Part shown: one piece after another, positions 41,541 through 49,915 of the stretch
How the letters are laid out: every line of letters begins with the position of its first letter
How positions within the stretch are numbered: the stretch's first letter is position 1
NCBI RefSeq assembly: GCF_000255705.1
Contig: NZ_JH636440.1
Span: 843,698 to 893,612, forward strand
Origin: Zavarzinella formosa DSM 19928
GTDB lineage: Bacteria; Planctomycetota; Planctomycetia; Gemmatales; Gemmataceae
Reading direction: 5' to 3'
DNA: 49,915 nucleotides
Translations under genes and position numbers: made by a program
The notes under the pieces: model-generated
Databases searched by the model: none
What the model was told of the DNA's origin: nothing
Seen by the model: the letters and a program-made list of their open reading frames with translations, nothing else

Positions 41541-44483
41541 TCACCCGCCGGCCGGGGGCGGGCTCGCCGCCTTAATCTTCTCCATCAATTCCGGCGAGAT
41601 CGGTTTCGTTCCCTTGCACTTCGTCTCGGCCCAAGCCGAGCAGCCGAGGAAGTAGCGGCCTCTTGCTTCGCAGAGCTTCAAGGGGGAGCCGCATTCGGGG
41701 CATTCTTCCTTGATTTCCACCGCCGGAAGTTGCTTCTTCGCGGGCGGCGGCGGGAGGATGTCCTTGAATTTTTCCTTCAATTCCTTCGTCAGCGGCTTCG
41801 CGTTGCGACACTTCGGATAGCCGACGCACGAAAGGAACGGACCGCGCCAGCCTTTCTTGATGACCATCGCGGAGCCGCACTTGTCGCACACCACTCCCGT
41901 CTCAATCGGGGGTTGCGGGGCGAGGCCGGTTTTGTCGGCTTCCAAGGTCGTCTTGCAAGTGGAGTCGCTACAGGTGAAGTACGGGGCGCTCTTCCCCTTG
42001 CGCCACAGCAACGGCTTGCCGCACTTCGGGCAGGGGAATTCCGTCTTCTTGCAGGTGATAATCACCTCGTTGTTTTCGCCGAGATTGCAGATCGTGTTGC
42101 AGCCCGTGCCGTCGGCTTTGTAGCCGGTACAACTGAGGAACGCACCCCATCGGCTGGAGCGTTGCACCATCGGCAGGCCGCAGGTCGGGCAATTGACTTT
42201 GATGTCAACAGGCTCCGGCTCGCCTTCCTTGGGCTTGATGTAGCTGCATGGCTCTTCCTTCGCGTTCCAGCCGGAACAGCCAACGAAGCTTCCCTTCAGC
42301 TTGGCGCTGTACATCTCCACCAGCGGCCGGCCGCAACGGGGGCAGGGTTCGCCGGTTTCGCGGCCCTTGGCCTTGGGCAATGCCGTGTCCGCGTGGGAGA
42401 GGGCTTCCTTGAAGGGAACCCAAAACTCGTTCAGCACGGCATCGGACTTCATCTTGCCGTTGGCGATTTCGTCCAGTTCCTCCTCGAAGTGCGAGGTGAA
42501 CTTCACATCCAGCACGCTCGGGAAGCCTTTCACCAGCAAATCGGTGACGGTCTTGCCCAACTCGGTCGCCTTGAATCGGCGATTGTCCGAATCGACGTAT
42601 CCCTTTTTGGTGATCGTCGAGATGATCGTCGCATACGTGGACGGCCGGCCGATGCCTTCTTTTTCGAGCATCTTCACCAGCGAGGCTTCGTTGTACCGGC
42701 TCGGCGGCTGCGTGAAGTGCTGGCTCGCGGAGAGGCCAAGTTTCGTGAGCAGCATCTTTTCCGCGAGGATCGGCAACATCACGTCTTCTTGCTTGCCGGC
42801 GGCCCACACTTTGCGGTAACCGTCGAACTTTTCAATCGACCCCTTGGCCTTGAACAAGCCCTCCCCGGCCTGAATTTCCACGGAGGTGACGGCCACGATG
42901 GCGGGCTTCATCTGGCTGGCAACAAACCGGTTGTAAATCAGCGTGTACAAGCGAAGTTGGTCGGTGTCGAGATAGCTGGCCACCCGTTGCGGGGTGAACG
43001 TCAGATCCGTCGGCCGAACCGCTTCGTGGGCTTCTTGGGCGCTCTTGCCGGACTTGAAGAAGTTCGGCTTTTCCGGCAAATACTTCGTTCCGTGGACGTC
43101 ATCAATGTGCGTCCGCACCATCTTCAAGGCGTCGTCCGACACACGGGTGCTGTCGGTACGCATGTAAGTGATGAGGGCGGTGATGCCGTCCGCGCCGAGG
43201 GTCACCCCTTCGTAAAGTTTCTGGGCCGTTTGCATCGTCCGCTGGGCCGACATCCGCAGGCGGATGCTGGCTTGTTGTTGCAGGCTGGACGTGGTGAACG
43301 GCGGCGGGGCGTGGTCGTTCCGGTCCTTCTGCTCGACCTTCGTGATCGTGTACGAAGCCTTGTCGAGATCGGCATACACGGCATCGGTCGCCGCTTCCGT
43401 GGCGGCGTTGAATTCCTTCCCCTGCCATTGGGCCAATTCGGCGACAAAACTTCCAGTCGGGATCTTCGGGGCGGCGGTTTTCTCCGCTTTTTCAGCGGCT
43501 TCCGGGGTTTCCCCCTCGGCTGGTTCGCTGGTGTCGGCACCTTCCGGGTCGTCCGCTTGTTGCTCGTCGGTCAGCTTTTTGGCATTCGCGGTGGGCGCCC
43601 CTTTTTTCTTGGCCAATACCTTGGTCGGGAACACAAATCCAGCGAGGGATTTTGGCCCGGTCGGCACGGCCAGCAGGGCGGTGATGCGCCAGTATTCCTC
43701 GGTCTTGAACGCCTCGATTTCGCGTTCGCGGTCCACCACCACACGCACAGCCACCGATTGCACCCGGCCGGCGCTCAGGCCGCGGGTGATCTTCTTGCTC
43801 AACAGGTTGCTGAGGGGATAACCGACGATCCGGTCCATCGCCCGGCGGGCTTCCTGGGCGTCCACCAAATGCTGGTCGATGGAGCGGGCGCCGCGAATGG
43901 CGTCTTGCACCGCTTTTTTCGTGATTTCGTTGAACGTGATCCGCCGGGTGCGTTCCGGTTCGAGTTGAAGTTCTTCCTCAATGTGCCAGGCGATGGACTC
44001 CCCTTCACGGTCGGGGTCAGTCGCCAGATAGATCATCTCGGCCTTGTCCGATTCGCGGCGAAGTTCGTCGATGATGTCCTGTGTGGACCGGCGGCCTTTG
44101 CCCCCTTTGTCCGTGCGTTCGATCACCTGATAACGCATCCGCCAGTCGTCGCCAATGGTGATGCCGACAACTTCTTCGCCGCGCAACTTGCCGCTGACGG
44201 GGAGATCGCGGACGTGGCCGTAGCTCGCCCGAACCCGATACCCGCCACCGAGATACTTCTCGATGGTCTTGGCCTTCGCGGGGGATTCCACAATGACGAG
44301 CGTCCCCGAACGCGGCCCGGTGTACGGCTCGCGCATTGGCTTGGCGGTGACCGCCGTGGTCTCGGCCGCCTTGGGCTTCCGCAGGGCGGCCGGCTTCTTC
44401 GGCGCGGCCGCCTTCTTCGGAGCCGCCGGCTTTTTGGCCGCAGGCTTTTTCGGAGAGGACGATTCTGGCTTCTTGCTCGGCAT
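41541..44483 (-). CDS. topA: DNA topoisomerase I
   Basis: A 980-residue type IA topoisomerase that relaxes negative supercoils. An unusual Lys/Ala/Pro-rich tail (1-55, PKKPAA repeats) precedes the Toprim domain (VIVESPAKAKTIEKYLG, then TDPDREGESIAWH with the metal-binding DPD). The central region has RAMDRIVGYPLSNLL and SAGRVQSVAVR, and the active-site Tyr440 lies in ITYMRTDSTR. A charged insert with many Ala and Glu residues sits around 290-335. Five zinc ribbons with CPxC or CDxC pairs close the protein (about 712-960), more than in E. coli TopA. An 1183-residue frame lies antisense to it and is not a gene. Confidence 0.95.
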   Translation of the reverse strand: MPSKKPESSSPKKPAAKKPAAPKKAAAPKKPAALRKPKAAETTAVTAKPMREPYTGPRSGTLVIVESPAKAKTIEKYLGGGYRVRASYGHVRDLPVSGKLRGEEVVGITIGDDWRMRYQVIERTDKGGKGRRSTQDIIDELRRESDKAEMIYLATDPDREGESIAWHIEEELQLEPERTRRITFNEITKKAVQDAIRGARSIDQHLVDAQEARRAMDRIVGYPLSNLLSKKITRGLSAGRVQSVAVRVVVDREREIEAFKTEEYWRITALLAVPTGPKSLAGFVFPTKVLAKKKGAPTANAKKLTDEQQADDPEGADTSEPAEGETPEAAEKAEKTAAPKIPTGSFVAELAQWQGKEFNAATEAATDAVYADLDKASYTITKVEQKDRNDHAPPPFTTSSLQQQASIRLRMSAQRTMQTAQKLYEGVTLGADGITALITYMRTDSTRVSDDALKMVRTHIDDVHGTKYLPEKPNFFKSGKSAQEAHEAVRPTDLTFTPQRVASYLDTDQLRLYTLIYNRFVASQMKPAIVAVTSVEIQAGEGLFKAKGSIEKFDGYRKVWAAGKQEDVMLPILAEKMLLTKLGLSASQHFTQPPSRYNEASLVKMLEKEGIGRPSTYATIISTITKKGYVDSDNRRFKATELGKTVTDLLVKGFPSVLDVKFTSHFEEELDEIANGKMKSDAVLNEFWVPFKEALSHADTALPKAKGRETGEPCPRCGRPLVEMYSAKLKGSFVGCSGWNAKEEPCSYIKPKEGEPEPVDIKVNCPTCGLPMVQRSSRWGAFLSCTGYKADGTGCNTICNLGENNEVIITCKKTEFPCPKCGKPLLWRKGKSAPYFTCSDSTCKTTLEADKTGLAPQPPIETGVVCDKCGSAMVIKKGWRGPFLSCVGYPKCRNAKPLTKELKEKFKDILPPPPAKKQLPAVEIKEECPECGSPLKLCEARGRYFLGCSAWAETKCKGTKPISPELMEKIKAASPPPAGG

Positions 44484-44703
44484 AACTGTTTCCGTGGAAG
44501 ATCTTCACTCACCAACCGATTGTTACCACCTTATCGAACCCGGCAAGGTCGGTAGGGGGCGGAGAACGAACAACCGATCACAACTCGCAACTCGCAATCG
44601 CCAACATTAATAAGGAGGGCGCGGGGTCGGCAAACGATTCAAGGGGGTTTTGAACTTGCTCACGCGAGGCCAATGCTTTTCCACCAGAACTCGCCTTGTT
44701 TCT

Positions 44704-44781
44704 CAAGAGCCCCACTGCGTCAGCGGTGGGGGTTTCTTGTTGTGTTGGGCAACCCCCACCGCTGACGCAGTGGGGCTCTTG
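44704..44781. repeat. 29-bp hairpin repeat, copy 2, in a divergent promoter region
   Basis: 44704-44732 and 44753-44781 are perfect 29-bp inverted repeats identical in sequence to the left arm at 12955-12983, with a different 20-base loop. Here the hairpin stands between the divergent topA and SurA-like genes, so it does not simply terminate converging transcripts. The rest of the 526-bp gap shows a TAGAAT box at 44891-44896 as candidate -10 for the downstream gene. Confidence 0.9.
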
Positions 44782-45009
44782 TTTGAGTGAACACCGGCGG
44801 TCATTTGCCGGATGTTACTTGAAAAAACCCCTGATAACCCCAGTTCTTCTTGTGACACCGCGCCACTCTGTCCGTTCCGGACACACCCGATAGAATCTGT
44901 CATTCGGGAGAACCGTCATCCCCTTCCAAATAGTACACCGCGTCGTCCGGCGTCAAGGGTCGGTAAACGGATTCCGGCGGCGATCATCGCCATAAACCGA
45001 GGAGCGGCA

Positions 45010-47754
45010 ATGGCTTTCAACCCATTTGAATCATTCCGAAAACGTAGCAAGAGCATCTTCGCCGTTCTCGGAATCGTGGTCATGTTGACCTTTGTTCTCT
45101 CCGCCGGCACCGGCGGGGCCACCGACTTTTTCGGTCAGGTGGGTAATATGTTCGGCCGGGCGCAGCGGGGAACTGTCGTCGCCGAGGCATACGGCGACAA
45201 CATTAGCACAACCGAATTGGACGAGCTTCGCCGCGAGCGTCTCGCCGCCAATAGTTTCATGTCGATGGCCGAAGAGGCCTCGTTCATGAACCTCGCCAAG
45301 GACTTGAAGAAAGACCTGCAAGGCAATCGGCTGACCAAGGACACCAAGGACGCGATCGACCGCTTCATCGGCCTCAAGGTCGATTCCATCAGGAGCGGCG
45401 AAGACTTTAACGCCTACATGACCTACACGCAACAGATGTTCGGCGGCCCGCCGGCTCAGTTGATCCAAAAGGCCCGCGCCTCGGCCAAACCGGATTCGGA
45501 CGATGTCAAGGCGCTCGACAACGTGCAGGACATTCTCTTCCACGACCTGATCAACGCCCGGATGCCGTCCCCGTTCTTCCGCACGGTGATGGGCGACACG
45601 ACCAAGGATTTGCTTGATTACGACCTGTTGTTGAAGAAGGCCGACAAACTCGGCATCGCCTATTCTCCGGCCGCCATCAAGGAGTTGGTCACCAAGGACA
45701 CCGGCGGTCGGCTCACCTCGGCAGACAACGGGAAAATCGAACAGACGCTCCGCAAGAGCGGCCGATTCCCGAACTTCTCCGGCGACTGGCTGATGAAGGC
45801 CGTGACCAACGAATACCGCGCCCGCGCGGTGATGGTCACTCTTCAAGGGAATATGTCCTCCGGCGGCGGCCGGTTCGCCAAGGGAGAATCGGCCACGCTG
45901 AGCAGCGGCCCCGGTGCCGTCACGCCTTACGAATTTTACAAGTTCTATCAGGATCGCTGCCGGGAGTTGAATTACACCCTGTTTGAAATTCCCACCGCCT
46001 CGCTGGTGTCGCAGGTGAAGGAAGAACCGACCGCGAAAGACCGCAATCTCCTGTTCATGAAGTATCGCAACGAGGAAGCGGACCCGAACCGGGACACGCC
46101 CGGTTTCAAGGAATCCCGCAAGGTGAAGATTGAATTTGTGACGGTGGATGCCAAAGCCAAGCGCGTTGCCGACGCCGTCAAGCCGGTCACGGCCGCGAGC
46201 GTGTTCCTCAGCGGCATCGCCGGCCCGATGTCGGTCGGTGGCAACGGCATCGCCGCCCTGACGCAAGCCGCCCAACCGCACCTTGCGGAAACGCTGCCCG
46301 TGAAGAGAGACTTGGACGACCGTCGCGCGCTGGCGAACAACCGCATCGCCCCCGGCGAGCAATTCTTCTTCCGGCCTCGCGACACGAGCATCTTCCGCCC
46401 CGAGCCGATTGCCAGCCTGCTTGGCTCGCTTTCCGGCCACCCGGACTTCGCCAAATTCCACGCCGCCCAAACGCTGGCCGTGCGGAACATCGAAATCGAA
46501 CACTTGAAGACGATGGCGCCCGTGGTGCTGCAATCGTGGCTGGCTCCGTTCAATCTGTCGGCCGCGAACGCTTTCGGCTGGCCGGCCCTGGCTTATGCTC
46601 ACAACCCGAAGCCGATTCACGATGCCTTGTATTTGAAGGACATCGTCGCCCAACTCAAGAAAGACCAGATTCATTCGCTGTTCAAAAAGGACACCGATGA
46701 ATTCCAGAACAAGATGCTGGAAGCCGCACGCGACATGTTCGGGCCCGCCCCGGACAAGGCGAAGTCGGAGGCCGCTCAGAAGGCCGCCAACAAGTTCGCC
46801 GCCGATTGGGCGGCCGCCCGCGGCCTGACCATCGGCGGGAACAAGGAAGCCGTCACCAAGACGACCATCCTGACCGACCCGGCGTTGAAGCCGCTGGTGG
46901 AAGCCGCCGAGAAGGACCTCGCCAAAGATCCCGCCGAACCGGCCAGTTCTTTGGTGAAGAAGTTCTTTGACATGTTCCCGCAGCAAGATCCGCGCATGCC
47001 ACCGATGATGCAAACGATGAAATTCGACCCGGAGTTCTTCCCGAACGCCCGCGCGAGCGGCGAAGACCTCGACAAGCCGACCCTGATGGTGTGGCTGACC
47101 GACGAGTTGCCCCCGGTGGCCTACAACAGTTTCGACATCGCCAACAAGGAAACCAAAGGCGAGATGACCAAGCTGGTGGACGCCGCCTGGAAGCTGGACA
47201 AGGCAAAGGCCCTGGCCCAAAAGGAAGCGGACAAAGTGGCCGAACAGGTGAAGACCATCGCCAAGGCCATTGAGTCGAACAAGCCGGGTGTTGAAAAGCA
47301 ATTCACCGAACTCCCGTACAAACAGTTCCCGGTGGAGGGCCTCGCCAAACTGAAGTTCCAGCACGGCGCCACGCAGGCCAGCATGAACTACGAAACGCCG
47401 AAACTGACCAAGGAGCAAGTCGCCAACCCGACGCCGGACTTCGTGGAAAAGCTCATCGACCAGCGGAACAAACCGCTCGGCACGACAATCGTCCTGCATG
47501 ACGCGCCGCGGTCAAAATATTACGTGGCCGTCCTGATGTCGAAAAACGAACGCACGGTGGATCAGTTCCGGGATGTGTTCAACAAGAGCAACGCCACCGG
47601 GGCCTCGCAAAACCCGCTTTACAGTCAATACGCCCTGAGCGACGAACGCCAGAAGGAAGTGCGGGACGCCATTCTCCGTCTGCGGGCCGAGGCCAAGCTG
47701 ACGGAGAACGAGGAGTTCATCAAGAACCAGAAGAGAGAAGCCGAGACGGAGTAA
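45010..47754 (+). CDS. Membrane-anchored SurA/PpiD-like protein
   Basis: A 914-residue protein. A positively charged start (FRKRSKS) is followed by one signal-anchor helix (about 15-31) and a long, lysine-rich extracytoplasmic region. Its first part resembles the SurA N-terminal chaperone domain (YGDNISTTELDELRRERLAAN and the following helices). I could not place a catalytic parvulin domain; the middle ELNYTLFEIPTAS region is only suggestive of one. This layout is that of PpiD-like periplasmic folding helpers, expanded here. The ATG at 45010 has a GGAGCGG site; the longer frame to 44812 crosses the hairpin repeat region. Confidence in chaperone role is moderate. Confidence 0.7.
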   Translation: MAFNPFESFRKRSKSIFAVLGIVVMLTFVLSAGTGGATDFFGQVGNMFGRAQRGTVVAEAYGDNISTTELDELRRERLAANSFMSMAEEASFMNLAKDLKKDLQGNRLTKDTKDAIDRFIGLKVDSIRSGEDFNAYMTYTQQMFGGPPAQLIQKARASAKPDSDDVKALDNVQDILFHDLINARMPSPFFRTVMGDTTKDLLDYDLLLKKADKLGIAYSPAAIKELVTKDTGGRLTSADNGKIEQTLRKSGRFPNFSGDWLMKAVTNEYRARAVMVTLQGNMSSGGGRFAKGESATLSSGPGAVTPYEFYKFYQDRCRELNYTLFEIPTASLVSQVKEEPTAKDRNLLFMKYRNEEADPNRDTPGFKESRKVKIEFVTVDAKAKRVADAVKPVTAASVFLSGIAGPMSVGGNGIAALTQAAQPHLAETLPVKRDLDDRRALANNRIAPGEQFFFRPRDTSIFRPEPIASLLGSLSGHPDFAKFHAAQTLAVRNIEIEHLKTMAPVVLQSWLAPFNLSAANAFGWPALAYAHNPKPIHDALYLKDIVAQLKKDQIHSLFKKDTDEFQNKMLEAARDMFGPAPDKAKSEAAQKAANKFAADWAAARGLTIGGNKEAVTKTTILTDPALKPLVEAAEKDLAKDPAEPASSLVKKFFDMFPQQDPRMPPMMQTMKFDPEFFPNARASGEDLDKPTLMVWLTDELPPVAYNSFDIANKETKGEMTKLVDAAWKLDKAKALAQKEADKVAEQVKTIAKAIESNKPGVEKQFTELPYKQFPVEGLAKLKFQHGATQASMNYETPKLTKEQVANPTPDFVEKLIDQRNKPLGTTIVLHDAPRSKYYVAVLMSKNERTVDQFRDVFNKSNATGASQNPLYSQYALSDERQKEVRDAILRLRAEAKLTENEEFIKNQKREAETE

Positions 47755-47801
47755 GCGAAACACCCGACGGGCCGGCGCCCGGCTTCGCGAGTGTTTTCAT
47801 T

Positions 47802-47850
47802 GATGGTTTTGGCCGCCAAGGGGTTCGTCCCGCCGGTGGCCAAAACCATC
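47802..47850 (+). terminator. Hairpin after the SurA-like gene
   Basis: GATGGTTTTGGCCGCC (47802-47817) and GGTGGCCAAAACCATC (47835-47850) form a 16-bp stem with one mismatch, 48 bp after the stop codon. It is a plausible terminator. Confidence 0.6.
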
Positions 47851-47968
47851 ATTTCGTTGATGGCCAACCCCGGCCGCCGTCGGCAAATAAGTCGGCGTCG
47901 TGAACCAACAATGCGAAGCCTTCGCCTGACTCGCGGTTTTGATGTTGCGATTTCTTGAGGCTTGGTTT

Positions 47969-48146
47969 CAAGTTTTGTTCTTGGTCTTGGCGAGCCGAGC
48001 TCCGTCAGGAGCCGGGTGGCTTCCGGTGGTCGAGCCGCCTCCCCTTTACTCAGCCGGACTTTAAACCCGTGGCTGAAGCCCCTTCCCTGCCGGAAGCCAC
48101 CCGGCTCCTCACGGAGCTCGGCTCGTCAAGATCAAGACAAACCTTG
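47969..48146. repeat. Long imperfect palindrome in the gap before the second DUF1559 gene
   Basis: 47969-48026 and 48090-48146 are inverted repeats of about 58 bp with few mismatches; the inner 35 bases (CGAGCCGAGCTCCGTCAGGA onward) are nearly perfect. The loop contains a smaller hairpin, CAGCCGGACTTTAAACCCGTGGCTG. It fills the middle of the 608-bp gap 47755-48362. The rest of the gap shows no gene. Confidence 0.85.
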
Positions 48147-48362
48147 AGAACCCAAACGACTCATCCGGCCGCTGATTTTTCTTGCTTCCCCCCGAACCGG
48201 CCATTACCGTGGGATGGTGGCAGGCTCGTTGTCACTGGCGGTGTCGCCCGTGAATCCACTCGTCAAAACAAATATTCCGCCAACGAAACCGGGGGCAACA
48301 GCGTTTGTCCTTGACGGGCGCGGTCGGCGGCGTCGATGAGGATCGCCGAAGGACAATGGGCC

Positions 48363-49241
48363 ATGAACAGGCGTTTCGGGTTCTCTCTGCTCGAACAACT
48401 GGTGGTCATCGCCATCATCGCCATCCTGATCGGGATGTTGCTGCCGGCCGTGCAAAAGGTGCGCGAGGCCGCCCATCGGATGAAGTGCCAGAACAACCTC
48501 AAGCAAATCGGCCTGGCCCTGCACCATTACCACGACACCAACGACCGCTTTCCCCCCGCCATCGACGGCAGCCACTCCCCCGCCATCCATTCGTGGGCGA
48601 TTTTTGTGCTGCCGTATCTGGAACAAGGGCCGCTCGCCGACCGGTATGTCTGGAGCAAGTCGTGGGATGATCCGGCCAACCAACCGGTGGTGTCGGTCAA
48701 TGTTCCGGTGTTCATTTGCCCCTCGACGCCGTCAAGCCGGACCGGCGTTTCCGGGGTCCAGTTTTACGGGGCCAGCGACTACACCCCGATCACCGGTGTC
48801 GACACCAACCTGATCGCCACCGGCCTGCTGGCGCCGTGGCAGGGGAACCCCTCCGGCGTGCTGGCTGACGGCGTGGGGTATCGCATCGCGGACATCACCG
48901 ACGGCACCTCCCAAACCCTTCTCATCACCGAAGACGCCGGCCGGCCCGAACTGTGGCGCAAGGGCGTGAAAATCGGAACCACCGACGAGGCCGGTTGGGC
49001 CAGCGTCAATAACCGGACGCCGATCAATCTGGATGGTTACAGCCCCGACGGTGTTGATGAATTCGGCCCCTGCGCGATCAATTGCAACAACGGCCACGAG
49101 GTCTACGCCTTCCACACCGGCGGGGCCAACGCCGTCTTCGCGGACGGCCGGGTGAAGTTCCTCCGCGAAACCATCTCCATCAACGTCATGGCGGCAATTG
49201 TCACCCTCGCCGGTGGTGAAACGCTGTCCGGCGAGCCGTAA
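48363..49241 (+). CDS. DUF1559 protein with prepilin-like N-terminus (second copy)
   Basis: A 292-residue protein with the type II prepilin start FGFSLLEQLVVIAIIAILIG (Phe and Glu at the usual processing positions). The DUF1559 block VQKVREAAHRMKCQNNLKQIG and the family C-terminus FADGRVKFLRE follow. It differs from the copy at 19014 in the middle region, which is shorter. The ATG at 48363 is chosen because it gives the short basic leader MNRR before the pilin motif; a longer frame to 48336 exists. Confidence 0.93.
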   Translation: MNRRFGFSLLEQLVVIAIIAILIGMLLPAVQKVREAAHRMKCQNNLKQIGLALHHYHDTNDRFPPAIDGSHSPAIHSWAIFVLPYLEQGPLADRYVWSKSWDDPANQPVVSVNVPVFICPSTPSSRTGVSGVQFYGASDYTPITGVDTNLIATGLLAPWQGNPSGVLADGVGYRIADITDGTSQTLLITEDAGRPELWRKGVKIGTTDEAGWASVNNRTPINLDGYSPDGVDEFGPCAINCNNGHEVYAFHTGGANAVFADGRVKFLRETISINVMAAIVTLAGGETLSGEP

Positions 49242-49301
49242 ACAGCGGCAATGCTTCGCAATTGCGGCAAGCTGATGCGCCAAACAAAGGGAAGTTTTCC
49301 A

Positions 49302-49634
49302 ATGGTCACACGTCGTTGGGCGCTTGCGACGGGCATCGCATACGTCGTGACATCGATAACCGTCGGCGTGATGCTCCTGCCTGATAACCGGCAGCGGGCG
49401 GCGGCCGAGCCTGACGATCACTGCCCGCGATGTGGTGAGCGGGAGAAAATCGGATTAATCTTCTACGGACTATACAAAGTGAACCCGCCCCCTAGCCCGT
49501 TGGGTGGTTGCGTCATCACTGAAGACAGCCCCAAGTGGCATTGTTACAAATGCGGGCGGCGATGGGGCCGAATTTGGAACAGTCGACAGGGCCATTCCCA
49601 GTTTGAGGTTGTGGATTTGGGCTTGCTTGGGTAG
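49302..49634 (+). CDS. Zinc-ribbon protein with N-terminal membrane helix
   Basis: A 110-residue protein. A hydrophobic segment at about 6-27 is followed by a two-part zinc ribbon: CPRCG with EKIG and IFYGLY, then LGGCVI, EDSPKWHCYKCGRRW. This C-P-x-C-G...LGGC...PKWHC-x-x-C-G arrangement is a widespread uncharacterised small-protein family in bacteria. The ATG at 49302 has AAAGGGAAG upstream; a longer frame to 49251 is possible. It ends 35 bp before the transposase gene, close to where the mobile element must begin. Confidence 0.7.
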   Translation: MVTRRWALATGIAYVVTSITVGVMLLPDNRQRAAAEPDDHCPRCGEREKIGLIFYGLYKVNPPPSPLGGCVITEDSPKWHCYKCGRRWGRIWNSRQGHSQFEVVDLGLLG

Positions 49635-49669
49635 AGGAGGTGATCTTCCAAATTACCCGGTCGGTGGCC

Positions 49670-49915
49670 ATGAGTTCTTGCACGCTGTTGGAAGCCCTCT
49701 CGGAATTGCCCGATCCTCGCAGTCCTCGCGGACAGATTCATCCGCTGCCCGCGGTGATCGGACTGGTCGCCCTGGCCATGCTGATGGGCCGCACCAGCCT
49801 GATTGGCATCGCCCGTTTCGGCCGGCAGCACGGCGTGCCCCTGGCCCATGCCTTGGGTTTCAAACGTGGCAAGACCCCGGCCGTGTCCACCCTGTCCCGC
49901 ACCCTCCGACGATTT
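49670..49915 (+). CDS. ISAs1-type transposase, N-terminal part (runs off the window)
   Basis: The frame opens at ATG 49670 (GTG 49664 is also in frame) and is still open at the window end, giving 82 residues. ELPDPRSPRGQIHPLPAVIGLVALAML, the following SLIGIARFGRQHG, and TPAVSTLSRTLRRF match the DDE_Tnp_1-associated N-terminal domain of ISAs1 transposases. The catalytic part lies beyond the window. GAGGAGG at 49633-49640 may be its ribosome site. The left end of the element should lie between 49635 and 49663, but no second end is visible to define the inverted repeat. Confidence 0.88.
   Translation, partial: MSSCTLLEALSELPDPRSPRGQIHPLPAVIGLVALAMLMGRTSLIGIARFGRQHGVPLAHALGFKRGKTPAVSTLSRTLRRF

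Noticed and set aside
41004-44555. An 1183-residue open frame on the plus strand
   Set aside because: It is antisense to topA over its whole length, has arginine/glycine/leucine-heavy shadow composition and no domain. topA on the other strand has every expected motif.
44696-44903. Small frames on both strands with SPTASAVGV and PPPLTQWGSC text
   Set aside because: They are translations of the two arms of the 29-bp hairpin repeat; the symmetry of the text on both strands shows the origin. The same repeat occurs at 12955-13035.
45031-47499. An 822-residue open frame on the minus strand
   Set aside because: Antisense shadow of the SurA-like gene in GC-rich DNA; no ribosome site and no recognisable domain.

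Overview
The window looks like a chromosomal segment of a planctomycete, most probably a Gemmataceae-type genome (inference from gene content; no rRNA gene is present). The signs are two DUF1559 pseudopilin-like proteins, a large DUF1549/DUF1553 'planctomycete cytochrome c' protein, a BBP7-type outer-membrane beta-barrel protein, secreted WD40 and PQQ-type propellers, and a dihydropteroate-synthase-like protein of the tetrahydromethanopterin type. Coding DNA is GC-rich. Many genes have weak or no Shine-Dalgarno sequence. No tRNA, rRNA, CRISPR array or prophage was seen.

Layout. 1-3.7 kb: end of a DUF4129 protein, then an aldehyde dehydrogenase/iron alcohol dehydrogenase pair. 3.8-5.9 kb: an RNA end-healing and sealing pair, an ATP-dependent RNA ligase followed by an HD-phosphohydrolase/polynucleotide-kinase fusion. 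6.2-9.9 kb: lipoprotein, small proteins and a beta-barrel protein. 9.9-10.6 kb: a terminator and a repeat whose hairpin has been split by a 354-bp insertion-sequence remnant with a 10-bp target duplication. 10.7-15.3 kb: LarA-like and YgfZ-like genes, a crcB fluoride channel under a fluoride riboswitch, and the DHPS-like gene. 15.3-17.8 kb: two paralogous secreted proteins flanking a toxin-antitoxin module on the other strand. 17.8-25 kb: MoxR ATPase, DUF1559 protein, small secreted and membrane proteins, two hydrolases and a cyclase. 25.2-34.1 kb: cytochrome-c-type protein, penicillin-acylase-like protein, WD40 and PQQ propellers. 34.2-39.6 kb: a two-gene operon for membrane proteins, one with very long PEPK and VEK repeats, divergent from an RtcB ligase. 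39.8-44.5 kb: a zinc-ribbon membrane protein and topoisomerase I. 45-49.9 kb: a SurA/PpiD-like protein, a second DUF1559 protein, a zinc-ribbon protein and the start of an ISAs1-type transposase.

The intergenic spaces are rich in long perfect or near-perfect inverted repeats of at least four sequence families, two or three of which have two copies in the window. Some double as bidirectional terminators. The most notable points are the RNA-repair pair together with a separate RtcB, the IS remnant inserted at the tip of a repeat hairpin, the riboswitch-controlled crcB gene, and the toxin-antitoxin module lodged between duplicated genes.
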